Source of the DNA: JAPLSN01 sp964482955
GTDB taxonomy: Bacteria > Spirochaetota > Spirochaetia > Treponematales > UBA12059
NCBI GenBank assembly: GCA_964482955.1
Contig: CAYZZW010000029.1
Location: forward strand, 1 to 42,685
Direction: 5' to 3'
Length of the DNA stretch: 42,685 nucleotides
Part shown: positions 15,654 through 23,370 of the stretch, one piece after another
Position numbering within the stretch: the first letter of the stretch is position 1
Layout of the letters: each line of letters starts with the position of its first letter
Notes under the pieces: model-generated
Told to the model about the DNA's origin: nothing
The model's database searches: none
What the model saw: only the letters and a program-made list of their open reading frames with translations
Translations under genes and position numbers: made by a program

Positions 15654-16883
15654 CTAGCAGGACAGGAAGAACGTGAAGGTGCCGTCGGTGAACGTCTCCA
15701 GGGTCGGATCGTCGATGGCGTCGAAGGCGACGACGCGATCGGTCGCGGCGGTGGCCGAATCGACGTCGTCAGTCACGAAGATCTTCCGGTTCGTGACAGC
15801 GAGGAATCGCATCGGGATCGGGATGTCCGTGCGCTGGCCGAGCTCATCGAGCTGTTCGGTCAGCGCCAGAACCAATCCGTTGGTGCCGGAAGCTTCGTAG
15901 GCGGTAAGGTAGACGACGCCGTCCTTGACCAGCACGTCGTACGGGGTGAGCCCTGTAAGGGTGGGAATCGACCCGAAGGTCCGGGCCACCAGCAGGGTAG
16001 TCGTCGCGGGCGTCTTCGCGTCGATCTTGAGGATCGCCGGGTTCGTATTGTAAGTGCCGAGAAGATAGAGCTGCCCCGAATCGTTGACCGCCAGGCCGGT
16101 CGTATTGTTGGTCGTGGCGACGAGGGGAGGTAGCGTCACAGCCTGGTCGATCAGGGAATCGGTGGCGTTCAGGGTCATCGCGTACAGGACCGGCGGGCTG
16201 GCGGAGCTCGACGTGGCATGGTAGAGGACGCTCCTTTCCCGGTCCATTGCCAGCGCGTACGTGGTCTCGGGGCCGGCCGCCGAAGTCGATAGCATGGTCG
16301 GGGTTACGCCGCTATCGATGTACGGGGCGCAGAACAGCGAGTCCATGGCTCCAAATCCGCCGATGAAGACGCGGCCATAGGCGTCGAAATCGATGTCGCG
16401 CGGAGACGACTGGGTGATCGAAGCCGGATTGGCCCCGCTCATGTCGTCGTACTGCTTGACCGCGTTCCGATACATGTCCGGGACGACGAGTTTCGTCTCG
16501 AACGAGGAACGGAGCGTGACTTCGTTGTCTCCGGGGACGATATCGACCGTGGCGGACGCGACGCGCCGCAGGATGGGGCTTGATCCGGGCGACGTTTCCG
16601 CCGCCAGCGAAAAGGTCCTGGAAGGACCGACCGGGACCATGACCGTGGCTTTGACCGTTCCGGGCGGAAATGTCGCCGAGATCGCTTCCATGCCGGGGCC
16701 GCTTATTCCGATTTCGATGGAAGAATAGGCGGGAGCCGCCGGGGTCGGCAACGTCGTTTTCGGCGCTCCATCCGACCATGCGGAGAGATCGAGCGTGATT
16801 TTGGCGGGAAGATCGAAGAACTGAGTGCAGGCGGAAAACAGCAAGACGGAAACGATGGCGAATGGCGCTCCGCGACTTTTCAT
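15654..16883 (-). CDS. Lipoprotein, paralogue of 17914-19167, with a C-terminal Cys
   Basis: 409 residues from the ATG at 16883 (GGGAGGGG just upstream); an in-frame ATG 99 nt earlier would place a poor leader before the signal peptide. Lipobox FSAC at Cys19. The N-terminal domain shares LDLS, APKTTL, GPGM and MVP(A/V)G motifs with its paralogue. The remaining 270 residues have repeated strand-rich segments (TGLAVN, YDVLVKDGVVYLTAY, RFLAVTNRKIFV) suggesting a beta-propeller. Both paralogues end exactly at a Cys in an F-F-L-S/N-C tail. No known family recognised. Third gene of a leftward unit with the paralogue and a glycosyltransferase. Confidence 0.75.
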   Translation of the reverse strand: MKSRGAPFAIVSVLLFSACTQFFDLPAKITLDLSAWSDGAPKTTLPTPAAPAYSSIEIGISGPGMEAISATFPPGTVKATVMVPVGPSRTFSLAAETSPGSSPILRRVASATVDIVPGDNEVTLRSSFETKLVVPDMYRNAVKQYDDMSGANPASITQSSPRDIDFDAYGRVFIGGFGAMDSLFCAPYIDSGVTPTMLSTSAAGPETTYALAMDRERSVLYHATSSSASPPVLYAMTLNATDSLIDQAVTLPPLVATTNNTTGLAVNDSGQLYLLGTYNTNPAILKIDAKTPATTTLLVARTFGSIPTLTGLTPYDVLVKDGVVYLTAYEASGTNGLVLALTEQLDELGQRTDIPIPMRFLAVTNRKIFVTDDVDSATAATDRVVAFDAIDDPTLETFTDGTFTFFLSC

Positions 16884-17028
16884 GATGCCCCTCCCGAAAT
16901 CGGCAAACGAGCTCATGGCTTTCAAGTCCAAGTATAGCGCGTTCGGACCGTTCGCGCCTTGAATGAAAGCCAATTTCGTCATTCGGGCGCGGTATCCCGG
17001 GACTATCCGCGACGCCGTAGCGACTCGG

Positions 17029-17910
17029 TTACAGGTCGACGATGAGGCGGGCCAGGGTATTGGCGCCGTTCTCCCTGAAGGTGTAGCCCTGCGCCCGGTC
17101 CATGCGTTCCCACGCGTCTTCGAAGCGGGCGGTGCGGGGCAGGTACACGGTTTCCTTGCCGAAGTACACGGCTTCCCAGAGCGAGTTGTAGCCCGCGCCG
17201 CAGGCGAGCAGGTCGACGGCGTTGAAGCAATCGACCGCCGGAAAGATGCCGCCGTGGAAGTTCGACGTGTAGACGGTGTCCCATCCCTCGTCCGAGAGGT
17301 AGGAATAGCGTTCCTGGGCCTTTTCGAACAGGCCGGGAAGGCCGTTCAAGGTCAGCATGAAGACCTTCTTCCCGCCAGATAGCCCGAGGCGTCGTAAGGC
17401 TTCGGCGCGCGGGAGGATCTCGTCGCGTTCGCGCATGACGATGGGATCGATGGCCGTGACCGGGAACGGCGCCTGCCAGGGTTCGCAGGCCACGCAGGCG
17501 TCCCAGCGGCCCGGATCGAACCGGAGCGTGCGGTCCGGGAGGGGGATCTCGAAGAAGCGCGGCTGCACCTGGCGCGTCAGGAACAGCTTCTTGCAGGGCA
17601 GGTCGTCCAGGAAGGCGTCCAGGTTGAACCAGTACATGTCGACGACGAGGACGTCAGGCTTCAGCCCGACGATCGCCTCGAAGAGGCGGGAATCGCGCGC
17701 GGCGCCGGGGCCGAGCTCCGCTTCGGTCTCTCCGGGCAGCTCGACGCAATCGACCCCGACCCGGCCGCAGAGCGCCCCGAAGAGGGGCGCCTGGTTCAGG
17801 ACCGAGAACTCTATGGACGGATCGAGGCGCCTCAAACCGAAGCCGGTCGAGATGCCCCGCACCACGTGGCCGGAGCCGGTGACTCCGGCCGTGTAGTACA
17901 GGACGCGCAT
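17029..17910 (-). CDS. Predicted GT-B glycosyltransferase (MurG/GT28-like)
   Basis: 293 residues, short for the fold. The N-terminal GVTGSGHVVRG loop resembles the glycine-rich acceptor loop of MurG and related GT28 enzymes. The C-terminal LLACGAGYNSLWEAVYFGKETVYLP block matches the nucleotide-sugar binding region (G-G-x-S/N-x-x-x-E). It starts 3 bp after the stop of the upstream lipoprotein gene, so translation is probably coupled. Lying between two paralogous lipoproteins, it may glycosylate them or make a surface glycan; this is inference. Donor and acceptor are unknown. Confidence 0.7.
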   Translation of the reverse strand: MRVLYYTAGVTGSGHVVRGISTGFGLRRLDPSIEFSVLNQAPLFGALCGRVGVDCVELPGETEAELGPGAARDSRLFEAIVGLKPDVLVVDMYWFNLDAFLDDLPCKKLFLTRQVQPRFFEIPLPDRTLRFDPGRWDACVACEPWQAPFPVTAIDPIVMRERDEILPRAEALRRLGLSGGKKVFMLTLNGLPGLFEKAQERYSYLSDEGWDTVYTSNFHGGIFPAVDCFNAVDLLACGAGYNSLWEAVYFGKETVYLPRTARFEDAWERMDRAQGYTFRENGANTLARLIVDL

Positions 17911-17913
17911 GGG

Positions 17914-19167
17914 CTAGCAGTTAAGATAGAAATTGAACGTGCTTGCGGGGAACGCCGTGCTTTCAAGCGTCGTGTCCGAGATGTCGTCGAATGCCAGTAC
18001 CTTGTCTTGCTCGTTTCCGGAGCCGTCATTCGCATTGTCGTCGCAGATGTAGAATTTCTTGTTCGTGATGGCGAGGAACCGCAGGGGTTGGTACAAGCCG
18101 GAACTTCCGCCGAATAGTGTGGTCGCGAGAAGATCATGGCTGAATTCCACGATGGCGCCTTCTCCGGAGGGGTATCCGGTCGGATGATAGGCGCTTAAGT
18201 AGATGCGGTCGCCTTTTGCCATGATGTCATAGGCGATAAGCGAAGGGAGCAAGGCCGAAAGCTCCCGGTGGGCAACGTATGTGGAGCTCGACCCCGTGAT
18301 TTTCAGCTTAAGTATCGAGAACGCCGCATCGACATTGGCGAGCACGTAGAGCATACCGTCGGCATCAACCGCGAGCCCCGTGGAACTTCCGGTCAAGAGG
18401 ATAGAGTGACTGACCGGCATGGAAACCAGCGTATCAGTCAGGGAATCGGTTGCGGTCAGCCGGAGCGAATAGAGTTGGTAAATGGAAGCGTTCTGGACGA
18501 TGTGGTACAGCGTGTCGCTCGTCCGGTCGATCGCGATCGCGATGCTCGTCGAAGGTGGGGAGACCGCGGTCGTCAACGAGGTGAACGACTTCGTGATATC
18601 GGGGGTCATATAGATATTGTTTCCCGAAGGCGCGTAACACGCGACGTATATCCGGCCGAAGGAATCCTGTTCGATGTCGTACGGGCTGGTTATGGTCGCG
18701 CTCGCGTCTATTGTCGTATCGTTGATGTCGTCGATCTGGGCGATGCGTGAGTTTTTCGTGTCAGGAATCAGGAGCTTCGATTCGAATCCGGTACGGAGCG
18801 CGAGGGTATTGTTTCCGGCGACGAGATCTGCCGTCACTGAACCGTGCTTGCGTGTAATGGGACTGAGGCCGGGTTCGGCATCGGCGGTCAACCGGAAGGT
18901 CCGCTCCTTACCGGCGGGAACCATGAGTGTCGCTTCCGTCGTGGAGCCGGTGAAATCCGCCTCGATGGGGGACATCCCGGGGCCGGTGACTGAAATGTGT
19001 ATAGTTGATAGGATCGGCGCGGTCGGAGAAGCAAGCGTGGTTTTCGGAGCGTGCGGATTGAAGTCCGACAGGTCGAGCGTCACCGATACCGGATCGTCGA
19101 TGAACATCGAACAGGCGGAAAATAACGCGATGAACGCGAGGGAACAGTGAATGAAAGATCGTTTCAT
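17914..19167 (-). CDS. Lipoprotein, paralogue of 15654-16883, with a C-terminal Cys
   Basis: 417 residues. The start follows GGAGG. The signal peptide has the same LFSAC lipobox at Cys19 as its paralogue. Shared segments run the whole length: VTLDLS, APKTTL, VTGPGM, ITRKHG, ATDSL, TGLAVD, RFLAITNKKFYI and the terminal FYLNC. The protein ends on Cys, as does the paralogue. Codon use is noticeably richer in A and T (ATA, TAT, TTC mixed) than in housekeeping genes here. First gene of the leftward surface module. Function unknown; likely surface-exposed propeller-like protein. Confidence 0.75.
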   Translation of the reverse strand: MKRSFIHCSLAFIALFSACSMFIDDPVSVTLDLSDFNPHAPKTTLASPTAPILSTIHISVTGPGMSPIEADFTGSTTEATLMVPAGKERTFRLTADAEPGLSPITRKHGSVTADLVAGNNTLALRTGFESKLLIPDTKNSRIAQIDDINDTTIDASATITSPYDIEQDSFGRIYVACYAPSGNNIYMTPDITKSFTSLTTAVSPPSTSIAIAIDRTSDTLYHIVQNASIYQLYSLRLTATDSLTDTLVSMPVSHSILLTGSSTGLAVDADGMLYVLANVDAAFSILKLKITGSSSTYVAHRELSALLPSLIAYDIMAKGDRIYLSAYHPTGYPSGEGAIVEFSHDLLATTLFGGSSGLYQPLRFLAITNKKFYICDDNANDGSGNEQDKVLAFDDISDTTLESTAFPASTFNFYLNC

Positions 19168-19322
19168 TCGAAAACCTCCGGACTGACATTAAGGAATCCC
19201 CCAGATTGTATCACATTGCGGCGGAGAATGCTTGAGCGGGGCCCGAGATTGTATCTGAAGGGATGGCGCGTCGTGGAAGCCCCGAAGTCCCTGAACGGGA
19301 ACGGCTTCCCGGTTCGTCCCCG

Positions 19323-19352
19323 TTGCAACGCCGCGGCTTTTATCCGTATCAT
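19323..19352 (+). promoter_or_regulatory. Promoter of argS
   Basis: TTGCAA (19323-19328), 18-bp spacer, TATCAT (19347-19352); transcript start expected near 19359. The gap from 19168 also carries a 10-bp direct repeat AGATTGTATC at 19203 and 19246, whose minus-strand reading contains TACAAT and could be the -10 of the leftward lipoprotein gene. Confidence 0.5.
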
Positions 19353-19385
19353 GCGGGCCTATTTCAGGCTGGTAGGATGGTATTC

Positions 19386-21110
19386 ATGGCAGATCCCGTC
19401 ATCGCGCTCGACAAGCCCTTCAGGAAGGCGATCGTCGAGGCGTTCGGTCCCGAGTTCGAGGGCGTCGACCCGCTCATCAAGGCTTCGGCCAATCCCGCGT
19501 TCGGCGACTATCAGGCGAACGCGGCCATGTCGCTCGGGAAGCGCCTCGGGAAGCCGCCGCGCGAGGTCGCGGCCGCGATCGTGGCCAAGCTCGACCTGTC
19601 CGGCATCGCGGAACAACCCGAGATCGCGGGGCCGGGCTTCGTCAACCTACGCGTCCTCCCGGGATTCCTCGCGTCCATGCTCGCCGAACTCCGCGTCGAT
19701 CCGGCTTGCGGCGTCGGGCGGGCCGACAAGCCCGACACGGTCGTCGTCGATTACTCGAGCCCGAACATGGCCAAGGAAATGCACATCGGCCACATCCGCT
19801 CGACGATCATCGGCGACGCGATCACCCGCGTGCTGGCTTCGCGAGGCCACGAGGTGATCCGCCAGAACCACATCGGCGACTGGGGCACCGCCTTCGGCAT
19901 GCTCATCGAGCACGTGCTGGATGCGGGCGAAGGCTCGGAGTTCCGCATCTCGGACCTCAACGAGCTATACCGCGCGGCCAAGGCGAAGTTCGACGCCGAT
20001 CCCGCCTTCGCGGAGCGTTCACGACTCCGCGTGGTCGCGCTGCAGTCGGGCGACGCGGACACCCTGCGGCTCTGGCGCTCTTTCATCGAAGAGAGCAAGC
20101 GCCACTTCGACGAGGCGTACGCGCGGCTCGGGATCCTGCTCGAGGACGCGGACTATCGCGGCGAAAGCTTTTACAACGATCTCCTGCCCGGCGTGGCGCG
20201 GGAGCTCGAGGAGCGGGGTTTCGCGAAGGTATCGGACGGCGCCCTGTGCGTGTTCCCCGACGGCTTCACCGGCACGGAGGGCGCGCCGATCCCGCTCATG
20301 ATCCGCAAGTCGGACGGCGGCTACGGCTACGACGCGACCGACCTGGCCGCGATCCGCTACCGCGTGCGCGAACTCGGCGCGACGCGCCTCGTGTACGTCA
20401 CGGACTTCCGGCAGAAGCAGCATTTCGCGATGGTGTTCGAGGGCGCCCGCATGGCCGGCTGGCTCGGCGACGCGAAACCGGAGCACGTCTACTTCGGCGC
20501 GATATTGGGCGACGACGGAAAGCCCTTCAAGACGCGCTCCGGCGACACCGTGAAGCTCGAGGACGTGCTCGACGAGGCGGAACGCCGCGCGGACGCCATC
20601 GTGCTCGAAAAGAACCCCGAGCTCGGAGTGGACGAACGGACGGCCATCGCGCACGCGATCGCGATGGGCGCGATCAAGTACGCGGACCTGTCGAACGACC
20701 GCATCAAGGACTACGTCTTTTCGTACGACCGCATGCTCGCCTTCGACGGCAATACCGCGCCGTACCTCCAGAACGCCTACGTGCGGATCAAGGGCATCTT
20801 CCGCAAGGCCGACGCCAGCGAGGCGGCCGTCGCGCCGGTCGTCGCGGCCCCGCAGGAAAAAGCCCTGGCGATGCGCCTCCTCGCCTTCGGGGCGGCCGTC
20901 GAGTCCGTGGAGCGCACGCTCGAGCCGCATCGCCTCTGCACCTACCTGTACGAGCTCGCCGCCGACTTCCACGCGTTCTACGAGCACTGCCCGGTCATCC
21001 AGGCGGCCGCGGGCGAACGCGGCCCGCGCCTCGCGCTCTGCGACCTGACCGCGCGCACCCTCAAGCGCGGCCTCGAGCTCCTCGGCATCGACGTCGTGGA
21101 GCGCATGTAG
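19386..21110 (+). CDS. argS: Arginine--tRNA ligase
   Basis: 574 residues; class I aminoacyl-tRNA synthetase charging tRNA-Arg. Signature SSPNMAKEMHIGHIRST contains the HIGH motif; FKTRSGDTVKLEDVLDEA replaces the KMSKS loop as usual in ArgRS. The N-terminal tRNA-recognition (Add-1) domain is seen in ANPAFGDYQANAAM, and the C-terminal DALR anticodon-binding domain in YLYELAADFHAFYEHCPV. The start chosen is the second of two nearby in-frame ATGs (19377, 19386); AGGA just before it is better spaced for 19386. Single gene, followed by the 54-bp repeat. Confidence 0.97.
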   Translation: MADPVIALDKPFRKAIVEAFGPEFEGVDPLIKASANPAFGDYQANAAMSLGKRLGKPPREVAAAIVAKLDLSGIAEQPEIAGPGFVNLRVLPGFLASMLAELRVDPACGVGRADKPDTVVVDYSSPNMAKEMHIGHIRSTIIGDAITRVLASRGHEVIRQNHIGDWGTAFGMLIEHVLDAGEGSEFRISDLNELYRAAKAKFDADPAFAERSRLRVVALQSGDADTLRLWRSFIEESKRHFDEAYARLGILLEDADYRGESFYNDLLPGVARELEERGFAKVSDGALCVFPDGFTGTEGAPIPLMIRKSDGGYGYDATDLAAIRYRVRELGATRLVYVTDFRQKQHFAMVFEGARMAGWLGDAKPEHVYFGAILGDDGKPFKTRSGDTVKLEDVLDEAERRADAIVLEKNPELGVDERTAIAHAIAMGAIKYADLSNDRIKDYVFSYDRMLAFDGNTAPYLQNAYVRIKGIFRKADASEAAVAPVVAAPQEKALAMRLLAFGAAVESVERTLEPHRLCTYLYELAADFHAFYEHCPVIQAAAGERGPRLALCDLTARTLKRGLELLGIDVVERM

Positions 21111-21141
21111 GGAGCGCCACGGGACGGAGCCCGACCGGTCC

Positions 21142-21195
21142 TTTTGGAAAGGAGAGCGCGAGAGGGAAACCTTTTGAAAAGGTTTCCCTCTCGTT
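21142..21195. repeat. 54-bp dispersed hairpin repeat, copy B
   Basis: Copy of 15557-15610 with 4 differences. Here the 15-bp stem is perfect (GAGAGGGAAACCTTT and its complement) with a TGA loop. It lies 31 bp after argS, followed by GTTTATC, so it may act as a weak terminator. Confidence 0.75.
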
Positions 21196-21264
21196 TATCG
21201 GCCTTGCGCCGGAATCGTGGCGGGTGTCCGACGCCGGCGATGCTGGATTTTTGCCGCGTCATGC

Positions 21265-21296
21265 GACACATTTACATGGAAAGATCTTCATGTGTC
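21265..21296. promoter_or_regulatory. Inverted repeat upstream of the exbB-like gene
   Basis: GACACAT (21265-21271) and ATGTGTC (21290-21296), perfect 7-bp arms 18 bp apart, ending 10 bp before the start codon and adjoining the GGAGG ribosome-binding site. It could be an operator or an mRNA hairpin affecting initiation. It does not match a Fur box. No convincing promoter seen. Confidence 0.4.
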
Positions 21297-21306
21297 CGGA
21301 GGTTCC

Positions 21307-21951
21307 ATGTACGACATTCTGGTAAAGGGCGGCCCGGTGCTCTGGGTCATCATCGCGCTGTCGTTCGCGGGCGTCGCCATCGTCATAGAGCGCTTCCTGT
21401 ATTTCAAGAAGATCCGCGTGGACGAGGAAAAGCTGTTCCTCCGCATCAAGACGGCGCTCGAAAAGCGGCATTTCGACGAGGCGATGTCGATCTGCGACAA
21501 CAACATCTCGCCCATGAGCGCGCTCGTGCGGGCCGGCATCGAATACCGCGATTATCCCGAAGCGTCGCAGAAGGAAGTGATCAAGGACGCCGCCAACCAG
21601 GAAGTGCCGCTCCTCGAGCGGAACCTTTCCGCGCTCGGCACCATCACGCACATCGCGCCGCTCCTCGGGCTCCTCGGCACCGTGACCGGCATCATGAAGT
21701 CGTTCGACGTGCTCGGGAAACTCGGGTCGGTGAGCGACCCGTCCGTGCTCGCGGCCGGCATCTCGGAGGCGCTCATCACGACGGTGGCGGGCATCGTCGT
21801 GGCGGTGCCGGCGGTCGTGTTCTACAACCTGCTCGTGAACCGCGTGAACCTCATCATCATCCGCATGGAAAACCGCGTGAACGAGCTGATCCTGCTCCTC
21901 GGCGGCAAGCCGCGGCCGGGTTCGGGCGACGATGCCGGGAGGCGCGCATGA
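21307..21951 (+). CDS. exbB: MotA/TolQ/ExbB proton-channel family protein
   Basis: 214 residues. Three hydrophobic segments (about 11-31, 113-135 and 155-180) with the conserved APLLGLLGTVTGIMKSF and ISEALITTVAGIVVAVPAVV blocks of ExbB/TolQ. With ExbD it forms the inner-membrane proton channel energising TonB. A GGAGG site lies 5 nt before the ATG. Its stop overlaps the next start (ATGA). ExbB is preferred over TolQ because a TonB-like gene follows directly and no TolA, TolB or Pal gene is nearby. Confidence 0.9.
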   Translation: MYDILVKGGPVLWVIIALSFAGVAIVIERFLYFKKIRVDEEKLFLRIKTALEKRHFDEAMSICDNNISPMSALVRAGIEYRDYPEASQKEVIKDAANQEVPLLERNLSALGTITHIAPLLGLLGTVTGIMKSFDVLGKLGSVSDPSVLAAGISEALITTVAGIVVAVPAVVFYNLLVNRVNLIIIRMENRVNELILLLGGKPRPGSGDDAGRRA

Positions 21952-22361
21952 GGCTCGAACGTCGGCTCAAGCCGCTCATCAACGTCGACCTCACGCCGCT
22001 CATCGACGTGATCTTCCAGCTCGTCATCTTCTTCATGATCACGAGCACGTTCCGGACGGTGCCGGGCTTGCCGCTCGAGCTGCCCGCCGCGGGCACGTCG
22101 GAGCCGGTGGCCGTGTCCGAGATCCGCATCGGCATCGTGTCGGAGAAGGAACTGTACCTCGACGGCGCGCGCACGGAGCTGTCGCAGCTGCCTTCGCTCG
22201 TGTCGCGGAGGCTCATCGGGCTGGCGGACGACAAGCCGCGCGTCATCGTCGAGGGCGACGCGCGCGCGCCGTACGAGCTCGTCGTGCAGGTGCTGGACGT
22301 CGTCAGGGCGAACGGCATCGAGGGGGTCGACCTCCTCACGCGGGCGCGACGGGCGCCATGA
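21948..22361 (+). CDS. exbD: ExbD/TolR biopolymer transport protein
   Basis: 137 residues. The N-terminal INVDLTPLIDVIFQLVIFFMITSTF contains the single membrane helix and the essential Asp of ExbD (PLIDV). A periplasmic domain follows with the typical VIVEGDARAPYE block. Stop-start overlaps of 4 nt on both sides show an operon with the ExbB- and TonB-like genes. Confidence 0.92.
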   Translation: MRLERRLKPLINVDLTPLIDVIFQLVIFFMITSTFRTVPGLPLELPAAGTSEPVAVSEIRIGIVSEKELYLDGARTELSQLPSLVSRRLIGLADDKPRVIVEGDARAPYELVVQVLDVVRANGIEGVDLLTRARRAP

Positions 22362-23308
22362 ACACCCCGTACGTCCGGAGGGAAACCGTCCGGCGCAACG
22401 TCCGGTCGTGGGGCGGCGCGGCGCTGCTCTACGTCGTCGCGTTCCTGATCCTCCTCGTCGGCGACCTCGTGTTCCCGAAGCCGGTGGAAGACGCGGCGGG
22501 GCCGGTGCGCGTGCGGCTCGGCTCGCCGACCGGCATCGAGGACTACCGCGCCCCGACGGAACTGCCCGAACCGGGCACGGCGGCTCCTTCTCCGGAAACG
22601 GCCGTCGCGGCTCCCGCGCCGCCGACCCAACCGGCGGCGACGCGTCCCGCCGAACCGGAAAAGCCGGAGCCGAAACCGGAAGCGACCGGTTCCGCACCGA
22701 AGCCCGCGGAAACGGCGCCCGCGCCGGCTACCCAGAGTCAGCCGACACGGTCTGCGCCCGCGACGCCGGTCGAAGCGCCCAACGTGGTGAAGGGCTCCGA
22801 GGCGGGCAACACGTACGAGTTCGCCTTCGAAGCCGGGTCGGGCGTGGTCGGTCGCACGCTCTACGTGCCCATCTACCTCTACATGCCGTTGCCCGAAGAC
22901 TTGAGCGCCTGGCTTCTGGCGCGGCTTCCCCAGGCGCCCGACGGCTCGGCGTCGCCCGTCCTCGCTTACTACGAACGGAGCGGAACCGGCATGAAAAAGC
23001 GGACCGACGTCCGCGCGCCGCTTCCCGAGCGTCCCCGCATCTGGCAGATCCTCAAGGACGCGGGATACGACCTCCTGCGGGCCGATTACCGCCTCCGGAA
23101 CCCGAAACCGGTGACGATCGCGTTTACGGTGACGGCGGCGACCGGTTCGTCCTACCCCGTCGCCACGGGGGTGAGCGTCGTGAAGTCCTCTGGCTATTCC
23201 GAGCTGGACGAGGCGGTGCTGTACGGCTTCGCGCAGGCCGGGTTCCGGAATTCGTCGGACAGACCCGAGCGCGGATCGTTCACCTACGTCTTCGGCTCGG
23301 GAAAGTGA
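22358..23308 (+). CDS. TonB-like energy-transducing protein
   Basis: 316 residues. Short cytoplasmic start, one membrane helix (about 20-38, ALLYVVAFLILLVGDLVF), then a Pro/Ala/Glu-rich linker (about 65-145) typical of TonB spanning the periplasm, then a domain of about 170 residues. Its last part, VKSSGYSELDEAVLYGFAQAGF, resembles the TonB C-terminal domain. The middle (150-240) is not a recognised family. It probably drives TonB-dependent receptors in the outer membrane; no receptor gene is in the window, so the ligand is unknown. Confidence 0.8.
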   Translation: MNTPYVRRETVRRNVRSWGGAALLYVVAFLILLVGDLVFPKPVEDAAGPVRVRLGSPTGIEDYRAPTELPEPGTAAPSPETAVAAPAPPTQPAATRPAEPEKPEPKPEATGSAPKPAETAPAPATQSQPTRSAPATPVEAPNVVKGSEAGNTYEFAFEAGSGVVGRTLYVPIYLYMPLPEDLSAWLLARLPQAPDGSASPVLAYYERSGTGMKKRTDVRAPLPERPRIWQILKDAGYDLLRADYRLRNPKPVTIAFTVTAATGSSYPVATGVSVVKSSGYSELDEAVLYGFAQAGFRNSSDRPERGSFTYVFGSGK

Positions 23309-23333
23309 CGGGCCGGGCCGGTTCCGCCCGAGC

Positions 23334-23362
23334 TTGCGTTCGCGGCGGAACGGCCTTACAAT
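23334..23362 (+). promoter_or_regulatory. Promoter of the signalling gene pair, leaderless layout
   Basis: TTGCGT (23334-23339), 17-bp spacer, TACAAT (23357-23362). The expected transcript start (23369-23371) coincides with the GTG start codon at 23371. Confidence 0.6.
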
Positions 23363-23370
23363 GGAACGCG

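Noticed and set aside
19203..19255. Direct repeat AGATTGTATC as a regulatory iteron
   Set aside because: Only two 10-bp copies, 43 bp apart, more easily explained as two -10-like elements on the minus strand; too weak to call.
21265..21296. Fur box in front of the exbB-like gene
   Set aside because: The arms GACACAT/ATGTGTC do not fit the GATAATGATAATCATTATC-type consensus.
22550..22790. Pro/Ala/Glu-rich segment as a separate repeat element
   Set aside because: It is the normal periplasm-spanning linker of a TonB protein.
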